A stretch of 55,532 nt of DNA from an uncultured Clostridia bacterium. Its GTDB lineage: Bacteria; Bacillota; Clostridia; Oscillospirales; Acutalibacteraceae. The position numbers were made by a program, and so were the translations under genes. The notes under the pieces are model-generated. The model saw only the letters and a program-made list of their open reading frames with translations. It did not search any database and was not told the DNA's origin. The DNA lies in contig CANQLX010000004.1 of the NCBI GenBank assembly GCA_947624835.1, positions 1 through 55,532 on the forward strand. Direction: 5' to 3'. This document shows positions 49,111-55,532 of the stretch, piece by piece (position 1 is the stretch's first letter; each line of letters begins with the position of its first letter).

Positions 49111-50532
49111 TCAGGCTGTTTCAGACTCCTTAGCCGGATTCTCCGGAATTACGGGAATCGTAATAGACACGGTTGTTCCCACTCCTTCGGTACTGTCTAT
49201 ATCAAGTTCACCTCGGTGAAGCTTTACTATTTCATCAGCTACAGCAAGACCTATTCCGGATCCCCTGACAGTTTGATTTGCCTTATAGAATTTCTGCTTC
49301 ACCTTCGGCAGATCTGCCGCAGCTATACCGCAGCCATTATCGGCTATGGTTATAATTATCTTGTCAGCAATATTTTCTACAGTTATATTAACAACACCAT
49401 CTGAACTGCTGTATTTCAGTGCATTATCAATTATATTAATGAAAACCTGTCTTAAACGGTTCCTGTCACCGATAACAGGTGGAAGCATCTCAGGTGCTTC
49501 ATAAATAATATGTTTATTCTCCTTTGAGGCCCTTTCCTTTTGCATATATATGGATTCATCAAGCTCCGCAAGTATATCGACCCTATCCATAATAAGAACC
49601 ATTCTGTCCTGCTGTATTCTTGAAAAATCAAGAACCTCCTCTACTATTCCTCCTAGTCTTTCGGTTTCCTTTATTATTATACCTATTCCCTTTTCAAGAG
49701 TACGCTTATCATTAAAGCCGTCCATCTGCATTGTTTCCGCCCAACCCTTAATCGCTGTCAGCGGTGTACGCAGCTCATGTGACACAGAGGATATAAACTC
49801 ATTTTTCATCTTATCTGCTGTACCCAGTTCTCCTGCCATATAATTTATGGTATCGCAGAGATCTCCTATTTCATCGTCATAAAACTTATTTATCCTTGCG
49901 TTAAAATCTCCCCTTGCAATTTTTCTTGCAGTATCACCGATTTCACGGACGGGACGTACAATAGATCGCAGAAAATATGTGCTTGATATAAATATAAAAA
50001 ACATTATCAGTATTCCGGCAAGGCACACAAAGGATATTGCAACAAATATCTTTCTGTCAGCCTCCTCAAGTGAAACGATATATCTTATCGCACCTAAAGG
50101 CTGACCGTCATTATCGGTTACAACTCGTGTAAGCGACATCACCTTTTCTCCGGAGTTCAGACGTCCGCACCAATCCGCACAATGATTTTCATTGTCAAGA
50201 GCCTCCTGATAATCAGGCATATACTGCTCCCTGTCAGGTGTAAAACCGGTAGAATTTATTACTGGCACGCCGTTGCTGTTTATAACCACAAGCTCCATCA
50301 ATTCCTTATCAGGAAAAGACTCCACATACTGCCTTGCGGTTTCCATAAAACCAGTACTGTATCCGAAGATTCCTGTAAGTTCTCCCGATCTTCCACTGAG
50401 TGTCTGTTTTATGCCATTATAATACAGACTTTGTACAACCATTGAAAATGCTATCAGAAGCACCAACAGTATCAATAGTATCACGCCAAAAGTATTAATA
50501 ACCCAACGCTTTGTTATACCCTTCAAAAGCAT
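49111..50532 (-). CDS. Sensor histidine kinase with HAMP domain
   Basis: The 473-aa kinase has an N-terminal helix (about 13-35), an extracellular sensor region (about 40-165) with a Cys pair NHCADWCG, a second helix, and HAMP (RPVREIGDTARKIARGDF). The H-box is SSVSHELRTPLTAIKGWAE, then N, G1 and G2 boxes (VFINIIDNALKYSS, ADNGCGI, GSGIGLAV). It is paired with the OmpR-type regulator upstream. The signal is unknown. The ATG follows AAAGGAGTCT. Confidence 0.92.
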   Translation of the reverse strand: MLLKGITKRWVINTFGVILLILLVLLIAFSMVVQSLYYNGIKQTLSGRSGELTGIFGYSTGFMETARQYVESFPDKELMELVVINSNGVPVINSTGFTPDREQYMPDYQEALDNENHCADWCGRLNSGEKVMSLTRVVTDNDGQPLGAIRYIVSLEEADRKIFVAISFVCLAGILIMFFIFISSTYFLRSIVRPVREIGDTARKIARGDFNARINKFYDDEIGDLCDTINYMAGELGTADKMKNEFISSVSHELRTPLTAIKGWAETMQMDGFNDKRTLEKGIGIIIKETERLGGIVEEVLDFSRIQQDRMVLIMDRVDILAELDESIYMQKERASKENKHIIYEAPEMLPPVIGDRNRLRQVFINIIDNALKYSSSDGVVNITVENIADKIIITIADNGCGIAAADLPKVKQKFYKANQTVRGSGIGLAVADEIVKLHRGELDIDSTEGVGTTVSITIPVIPENPAKESETA

Positions 50533-50570
50533 AGACTCCTTTCATAACGGTTCCCGGGGAGATAATTTTT

Positions 50571-51275
50571 TCATGAACATTCCCACTTATATCCAAGACC
50601 CCATACCGTTACAATATACTGAGGTGCAGAGGGGTTATCCTCTATCTTCATTCTGAGTCTGCGTATATTAACATCAACTATTTTTTCTTCTCCGACATAC
50701 TGCTCTCCCCATACATATTTCAGAATTGCACTTCTGTCGAGTGCCGCACCGGGATTTGAAAAGAAATACTCCATAATCTGAAATTCCACCTGAGTAAGCT
50801 CAATAAGTCTGCCCTTTTTCTTGAGTGAATGATTTTTAAGATTCAGAGTAAAATCTCCTGATTTTATTTCCTCCTTAAAATTATTTTCACTTCGCAGTTC
50901 AGCTATAGCTATTCTTCTGTAAAGTGCATCCACTCTTGCAACAAGCTCCATGGGACTGAATGGTTTTGTAACATAATCATCAGCACCGTGCATAAGTCCC
51001 GATACCTTATCCATCTCCTGAGTTTTTGCCGTAAGCATTATTATACCCAGATTGCCGTTACGCTTTCTTAGCTCCTTACAAACCGTAAGACCATCAGTTT
51101 CCGGCATCATAATATCCAGCACGGCTATATCAAAATCCCCGTTTGCCTCATCATATTTCTGCAATGCAACCGTTCCGTTTTCGGCCTCTGTAACATTATA
51201 GCCCGCTCTTTCAAGGTTAATAACGACAAATTCACGAATTGCGGTTTCATCCTCTGCAACAAGTATGTTTTTCAT
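50571..51275 (-). CDS. OmpR/PhoB-family response regulator
   Basis: The 234-aa protein has a receiver domain (ILVAEDETAIREFV; phospho-Asp in IAVLDIMMPETDG; Lys in YVTKPFSPMEL). A C-terminal winged helix follows (ALDRSAILKYVWGEQYVGEEKIVDVNIRRLRMKI). The ATG at 51275 follows GGGAGTGTTATTAGA. It precedes the histidine kinase by 38 bp and follows the lipoprotein gene. Confidence 0.94.
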   Translation of the reverse strand: MKNILVAEDETAIREFVVINLERAGYNVTEAENGTVALQKYDEANGDFDIAVLDIMMPETDGLTVCKELRKRNGNLGIIMLTAKTQEMDKVSGLMHGADDYVTKPFSPMELVARVDALYRRIAIAELRSENNFKEEIKSGDFTLNLKNHSLKKKGRLIELTQVEFQIMEYFFSNPGAALDRSAILKYVWGEQYVGEEKIVDVNIRRLRMKIEDNPSAPQYIVTVWGLGYKWECS

Positions 51276-51300
51276 TCTAATAACACTCCCGTAAATAAAT

Positions 51301-52662
51301 TTATACAATTAACTTGATCCGTTTCGTAATTTCAGATTCGCTCAGCCCCGGCTTACCGTCACCTGTATTATACACCTGTGCCGCTATAACCGATTCCGTA
51401 CCGTTTGATTTCACACTGTCAACCATAATATATTTGTCTTTATCTGCATTATCCCAATCCGAACGTGTAAATCGGAATATTGTAAGAACCTTATCAGAAA
51501 GCGAGGAATTTTGGCTGTCCCAAATATAAAAATTCATTTCCCTGTTTTCCGCATCACTTATACAGGTAACTTCACTGCCCCAATCCTCAGGCATAATCAT
51601 ATAATATCCGTCCGTATAATTCATAACGGTGTTAAGTTCGGTCTTTAGGGAGCCGTCATCTGTATTCAACTGTTTCCATGATGTTATACTGCATATTGAG
51701 CCTGCGTCCGTATCGGAGGGTGCAGACATCTGTGCCACAACAGGAACCTCGATAATTCCGTCATAATTAATATCTCTTGATGCAGTTGCATTCTTTCTTG
51801 TTGTACTGTTCGTTGTAGTATGGTTTTCATTTTGAAGAACAAGCGGATTAAGCAAAAGCTGTTTCTGTGAATCAAAATACAAAACCTGTGTTGTAAGCTG
51901 TCCGTTATTTTTACTGCCGTCTATAACTATACCCTGAGTTTTATCATTGACTTTTCCGCATTGTACATCTGCAAAAGCCACTACATCCGAATCAAGTTCA
52001 ACGGAAAATTTCACTATCGGACGTTTTTCCTGCTCGGAGTACTGTAGAACCCTTGCCGATGACGGGGTCTGATCGTTTCTGAGTGACAAAAGTACTAAGT
52101 CATCCGATTTATCCTGTGTTATATCGAATATGAGAATTTCAGTATAAATCTCATCTATAGCCATTTCCCTGACAGTGCCGTTCTCTATGGAATATGCACT
52201 AAGTGTATTCTGTCCGGTATTATAAGTACTCCATCCGACAAGTATCTCATCACTTCCGTCATTATTGAGATCCTCAAAAATAATACGGTCAACGCCGGTT
52301 CCGGAATTATTATAGCTGCCAAGACATTTCCACTTTTCGTCCTCATGGGATATTATTGAAATATTAAGCTTTGTATTATTTTCTGTCGAATAAAATGCAA
52401 CTGCATATTCACTGTTTTGCTGACCTGTTTCAAACAGCGTTACAGCAGAGCGGAAATCACCTGTCTGCGGATATTTAAGCATATAGTCGCTGCCTGCCTG
52501 CTCCTTTATCACAGTTTGTATCTCCGCTTTATCTCCTGTTGCCCTCGGCGGTCTGAGCAGTGTCTGCTCACCGAAGCTTATATCCGAGCATCCTGCAAGC
52601 AAAAAAGCCGTAAGTACAGCACAGACAGCAGATCTTATTATTCTATTCATTTTCAAGTTCAT
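51301..52662 (-). CDS. Lipoprotein in a two-component operon, FG-GAP-like repeats
   Basis: The 453-aa protein has a lipobox LLAGC about 20 residues in. The rest is beta-rich with repeats such as [35 protein letters not shown] and [16 protein letters not shown], which resemble FG-GAP/VCBS calcium-binding blades. ATG codons at 52662 and 52650 and a TTG at 52653 are all possible starts. It overlaps trmB by 20 bp and runs just ahead of the response regulator, so it may feed a signal to the kinase. That link is inferred from position. Confidence 0.8.
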   Translation of the reverse strand: MNLKMNRIIRSAVCAVLTAFLLAGCSDISFGEQTLLRPPRATGDKAEIQTVIKEQAGSDYMLKYPQTGDFRSAVTLFETGQQNSEYAVAFYSTENNTKLNISIISHEDEKWKCLGSYNNSGTGVDRIIFEDLNNDGSDEILVGWSTYNTGQNTLSAYSIENGTVREMAIDEIYTEILIFDITQDKSDDLVLLSLRNDQTPSSARVLQYSEQEKRPIVKFSVELDSDVVAFADVQCGKVNDKTQGIVIDGSKNNGQLTTQVLYFDSQKQLLLNPLVLQNENHTTTNSTTRKNATASRDINYDGIIEVPVVAQMSAPSDTDAGSICSITSWKQLNTDDGSLKTELNTVMNYTDGYYMIMPEDWGSEVTCISDAENREMNFYIWDSQNSSLSDKVLTIFRFTRSDWDNADKDKYIMVDSVKSNGTESVIAAQVYNTGDGKPGLSESEITKRIKLIV

Positions 52663-53335
52663 CACTCTCCAATACATCTCTCATTTTCGCAATAAGAAAT
52701 TTTATCTTAATTCCCTCCTCCGAAAACATCCTCTCGTGCTCGGTCATTATATTAGGTTCATATACTGATGCATGAAGATCATACGTCTTATATGTTATAT
52801 CAAAAGAACATTCCTCAAAATAGGATATACTTTCCTCAAATAATCCGTCATCATCAGTTTTAAAATGTATCTCCCCTCCGTCCTTCAAAAGTTTCCTGTA
52901 TTGCACAAGCTGCCTTGGGTGAGTAAGTCTGTGCTTTTTATGCTTCTTTCTCGGCCACGGGTTACAGAAATTAATATATATCCTGTCTGCAATCACCTCT
53001 CCGTCTGCAAAAAACGATCCGATTTTTTCTATATTGCAGGCAACAAGAAGTATATTATCCGTCTGAAGCCCTTTTTCCTCATACATTTTTGAAATCTTGC
53101 GTCTTGCAACTCCCAGCATTTTATACTCAAGATCTATTGCAATATAATTAATACCATTATTTTCAGTAGCAGCTACTGCGGCAAAGCCGCCCTTTCCGCA
53201 GCCGAGCTCCATATACACGGGATTTTTTCTCTTGAAAGCCTCCTGCCAATGTCCGCACATTGCTGCCGGATCGGCTATAAAATAATCGCAAGCTTCAAGT
53301 TCGGGCTTTGCCCATGGTTTATTTCTCATTCTCAT
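52643..53335 (-). CDS. trmB: tRNA (guanine-N7)-methyltransferase
   Basis: The 230-aa enzyme begins [13 protein letters not shown] and has the SAM motif [20 protein letters not shown] and the TrmB signature [21 protein letters not shown]. It makes m7G46 in tRNA. The start at 53335 is the third in-frame ATG; ATG codons at 53341 and 53344 are alternatives. Confidence 0.94.
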   Translation of the reverse strand: MRMRNKPWAKPELEACDYFIADPAAMCGHWQEAFKRKNPVYMELGCGKGGFAAVAATENNGINYIAIDLEYKMLGVARRKISKMYEEKGLQTDNILLVACNIEKIGSFFADGEVIADRIYINFCNPWPRKKHKKHRLTHPRQLVQYRKLLKDGGEIHFKTDDDGLFEESISYFEECSFDITYKTYDLHASVYEPNIMTEHERMFSEEGIKIKFLIAKMRDVLESDELENE

Positions 53336-53448
53336 CATGATCACCTGTATTCCAAACTACATAAACATCCACTCCGCTATATTATAACAAAATGCACACC
53401 CCGTTTATTTCTAAAAAAGAAATATTAACGAGTATGTGCATAAAAACC

Positions 53449-53477
53449 AAATATTTTTAATAAACACAGCATATATA
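53449..53477 (+). promoter_or_regulatory. Candidate sigma-E promoter of the ferritin-like gene
   Basis: AAATATT (53449-53455), exactly 14 bp, CATATATA (53470-53477; 6 of 8 to CATACAHT). The -35 is identical to the one before the cotJC-element recombinase. The GAGAGGTGAT ribosome site follows. Confidence 0.45.
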
Positions 53478-53494
53478 TTTGAGAGGTGATTAAT

Positions 53495-53899
53495 ATGAAT
53501 AACGTAAGCAATATGCCACGCAAGCTTCGTGAATATATTAACAGTGAGCTTTATAATGCTGAGTTGTACAGAATACTTGCGAAATCCGCACCGACCGAAC
53601 GTGACAAGAACACCCTTGAAAAATTTGCTGACGAAAACAATCAGACAGCAAACACATTTATGGCAATATACCACTCCATGACAGGTTATTCATGCGAGCC
53701 TGAGCCTGCACCTATCAAGGAAAGCGGTTCATTCAAAACAGTTCTGCGTTCAAGGATAAAAATCGAAATTACAGACAGTCAATGCTACCGACAGGAATAT
53801 CTGAACGTAAGCGACAATTTCAGGCTTAAGCGTGCATTTTTTTCTGCTTACAATGAAGCATTGTGCCGCTGTATTATGATTATAGATCTTATTATATAA
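53495..53899 (+). CDS. Small ferritin-like protein, possibly spore-associated
   Basis: The 134-aa helical protein has Glu/His-containing helices (LREYINSELYNAELYRILAKSA; LEKFADENNQTANTFMAIYHSM) that fit a ferritin-like bundle. A Cys/Pro-rich turn CEPEPAP and a second helix pair follow. It is related in style to small ferritin-like coat proteins such as YhjR, but I cannot assign it. The ATG at 53495 follows GAGAGGTGATTAAT. The end overlaps the convergent mtaB by 8 bp. A sigma-E-like promoter suggests mother-cell expression. Confidence 0.75.
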   Translation: MNNVSNMPRKLREYINSELYNAELYRILAKSAPTERDKNTLEKFADENNQTANTFMAIYHSMTGYSCEPEPAPIKESGSFKTVLRSRIKIEITDSQCYRQEYLNVSDNFRLKRAFFSAYNEALCRCIMIIDLII

Positions 53900-55178
53900 T
53901 ATCACCGAAACAGACGTAACCATCAGTACCCTCTATTTTAACTTTTACAACCGTATTGACAAGACTTTCGTCAGCGGTAACCAAAACAGGTGTATAGTTA
54001 GGTGTATAGCCCTCGTATTTTCCGTCCTTCCTTCGTGTTTCAAGCAATACCTTTTCTGTTCTGCCGACCTGATTTTTTAAAAAATCCCTTCTTGACTCTT
54101 CAGCAACTTCTGACATAAGCTCCGCTCTCCGTTTTTTTACTTCGTTTGAAAGATGTCCCACTGCCCTGTCTGCGGCGGTACCCGGACGCCGGGAATAAGG
54201 AAATACATGAACCTTTGCAAAGCCTGTTTTTTTCACGAACCCTACGGATTTTTCAAACTCCTCTTCTGTTTCCCCGCAAAATCCTACCATAACATCGGTT
54301 GTTATTGATGGATTGTCAAATGTATTGCGTATATCGGAAACAATTTTTGAATATTCCGCCGTTGTATAATGACGATTCATTCTTTTAAGCGTTTCATCAC
54401 ATCCGCTTTGCAGAGAAAGGTGAAATTGGGGACAGAAATTTTCATAGGACGAAAATACACTGAGCGTATCCGGATCCATTGATTCAGGTTCGAGTGAGCC
54501 AAGCCTTATACGGATATCGGCCGCCTCACAGGCGGTTTTTATCGCATCGGAAAATGTACAGCCAATATCGCTGCCATAGCTTGAAAGATTAATTCCCACC
54601 ACGACAACTTCCTTATAACCCTTAGCGGCAAATGCCTTTATCTGTTTATCAATATATTCAAGTGAACACGAGCGTACTCTTCCCCTTGCATAGGGAATTA
54701 TGCAATAGGAACAAAAACGATTGCAGCCGTCCTCTATCTTCAGGAATGCTCTTGTCCTGTCCGAGAAATTATCCGCAATAAGATTTTCATATTGGTCACA
54801 ACGCTGATATGGTTCTATGCGGATAATTTTTTCCTTTCGGGCAAAATAATCCTCAAGTACCCGGATTATATCACCCCTCCTCTTATTTCCAACGATTATA
54901 TCAACACTATCCGAAAGCTTACTATCCTCATTCACAAGCTGTGCCATGCAGCCTGTGAACAGTATCACTGTATCAGGCTCCTCACGTCTTATACGACGTA
55001 TAAGCTTATATGCCTTCTGTTCACTTGCCGCTGTTACGGCACAGGAATTAATTATCGTAATATCGGCTTTTTCATTTTCCTCTGCAGCTTCATATCCTTT
55101 TTCCGTAAGCTGTTTTATAATAGCCCCCGATTCAAACTGATTCACCTTACAGCCGAGTGTATATATTCTTACCTTCAT
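53892..55178 (-). CDS. mtaB: tRNA t6A37 methylthiotransferase
   Basis: The 428-aa radical-SAM enzyme begins KVRIYTLGCKVNQFESG with cluster Cys in TLGCKVNQ, NSCAVT and TGCMAQL. The radical SAM motif is CNRFCSYCIIPYARGRVRS, and the TRAM-like end is VKVKIEGTDGYVCFGDII. The CKVNQ start distinguishes MtaB from MiaB and RimO. It converts t6A37 to ms2t6A37 in tRNA. It starts 4 bp after the ABC-F gene. Confidence 0.94.
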   Translation of the reverse strand: MKVRIYTLGCKVNQFESGAIIKQLTEKGYEAAEENEKADITIINSCAVTAASEQKAYKLIRRIRREEPDTVILFTGCMAQLVNEDSKLSDSVDIIVGNKRRGDIIRVLEDYFARKEKIIRIEPYQRCDQYENLIADNFSDRTRAFLKIEDGCNRFCSYCIIPYARGRVRSCSLEYIDKQIKAFAAKGYKEVVVVGINLSSYGSDIGCTFSDAIKTACEAADIRIRLGSLEPESMDPDTLSVFSSYENFCPQFHLSLQSGCDETLKRMNRHYTTAEYSKIVSDIRNTFDNPSITTDVMVGFCGETEEEFEKSVGFVKKTGFAKVHVFPYSRRPGTAADRAVGHLSNEVKKRRAELMSEVAEESRRDFLKNQVGRTEKVLLETRRKDGKYEGYTPNYTPVLVTADESLVNTVVKVKIEGTDGYVCFGDII

Positions 55179-55182
55179 AGTA

Positions 55183-55532
55183 TTAATTCACTTCATTCCT
55201 TTCGGAAATTTCCTCCCATTCCTCATAAAGCAGCTCAATAGCTGTTTCTGCTGTGGAAATCTCCTCTGTTATTTTAAGCAGATTTTCATAATCAGATGCA
55301 TTATCAGGATTACTTAACTCATCATTCAATAGCTTAAGCCTTTCCTCGGCACCCGCAATTTCTGCCTCAAGTCTGTTCAGCCTCGCTTTATCCTTTCGCC
55401 GCCTTGCATCCTGCTCCTTCTTATTCTTATATTCGCTCTGCTTTTCTGTTTTTTCTGTCTTGGACTTTTCTTCCATTTTAGTTTCAAACGGTTTTTCCTT
55501 TTTCAGAAAATCCTCATAGCTGCCCTCAAATT
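55183..55532 (-). CDS. ABC-F family ATPase, C-terminal end only
   Basis: The window holds the last 115 codons. They open with FEGSYEDFLKKKE-type sequence, as found just after the second ATPase domain of ABC-F proteins. A highly charged coiled coil follows (KKEQDARRRKDKARLNRLEAE, then ERLKLLNDELS), ending EEISERNEVN. The ATP-binding domains lie outside. ABC-F proteins act on the ribosome; which paralogue this is cannot be said. Confidence 0.8.
   Translation of the reverse strand, partial: FEGSYEDFLKKEKPFETKMEEKSKTEKTEKQSEYKNKKEQDARRRKDKARLNRLEAEIAGAEERLKLLNDELSNPDNASDYENLLKITEEISTAETAIELLYEEWEEISERNEVN

Overview
The window is about 55.5 kb of low-to-moderate GC DNA from an endospore-forming member of the Clostridia. 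Spore-coat genes (cotJABC), a Csp/SleC germination module, a Cys T-box, DapL-type lysine synthesis and a recA-recX-rimO-pgsA cluster together suggest a Ruminococcus-like Oscillospiraceae. That placement is inferred from gene content and style, not from a marker gene.

The most striking region is 1-7,100. The spore-coat catalase gene cotJC (minus strand) is split in two. Its first 32 codons lie at 6477-6382 and the rest resumes at 744. Between them is a 5,652-bp insertion bounded by a perfect 15-bp direct repeat (730-744 and 6382-6396). Recombination between the repeats would rejoin the reading frame exactly at the conserved QYGGP/DGELG junction. The insertion carries a large serine recombinase that ends 21 bp from one repeat, a divergent 70-aa protein, a UvrD/PcrA-type helicase and a lipoprotein. 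The recombinase has a good match to a mother-cell sigma-E promoter. This is the architecture of a skin-like intervening element, excised during sporulation to rebuild a spore gene. The 3' tip of a group II intron lies downstream of cotJC at the window edge.

From 7,400 to 13,800 the genes are mostly housekeeping or hypothetical: VanZ-like, DUF1015, a disordered membrane protein, an RluD-like pseudouridine synthase, DeoD, a LUD protein and a helical protein. From 13,910 to 19,826 a tight plus-strand operon encodes a GHL10 glycosidase-like protein, two Csp-type subtilases with intact triads, and a SleC-type cortex-lytic enzyme. This looks like a spore germination cassette, and the second Csp seems to start with AUA. 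Then come a carbonic anhydrase, an EamA transporter and a TPR/SUFU/DUF2185 immunity-like protein.

From 23,292 to 33,354 a minus-strand cluster links glutamine, pyrimidine and diaminopimelate metabolism: glnA, an ANTAR regulator, carA, a carB-dapF fusion, pyrG and dapL. CarB and DapF are both full length in one 1,347-codon frame. DapL makes LL-DAP, which DapF epimerises. A 1,297-aa surface subtilase, a DUF368/PopT-like transporter and an RsmF-like methyltransferase follow.

The right part holds a 50-aa Asn/Ser-rich protein missed by length cut-offs, with a candidate forespore promoter. After it come a T-box-controlled cysE-cysS-cdd unit with an odd structured insert between cysE and cysS, then recA-recX-rimO-pgsA. 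The trmB/lipoprotein/response regulator/histidine kinase/DUF1385/prmC group follows, then a ferritin-like protein with a candidate sigma-E promoter, mtaB and the 3' end of an ABC-F gene.
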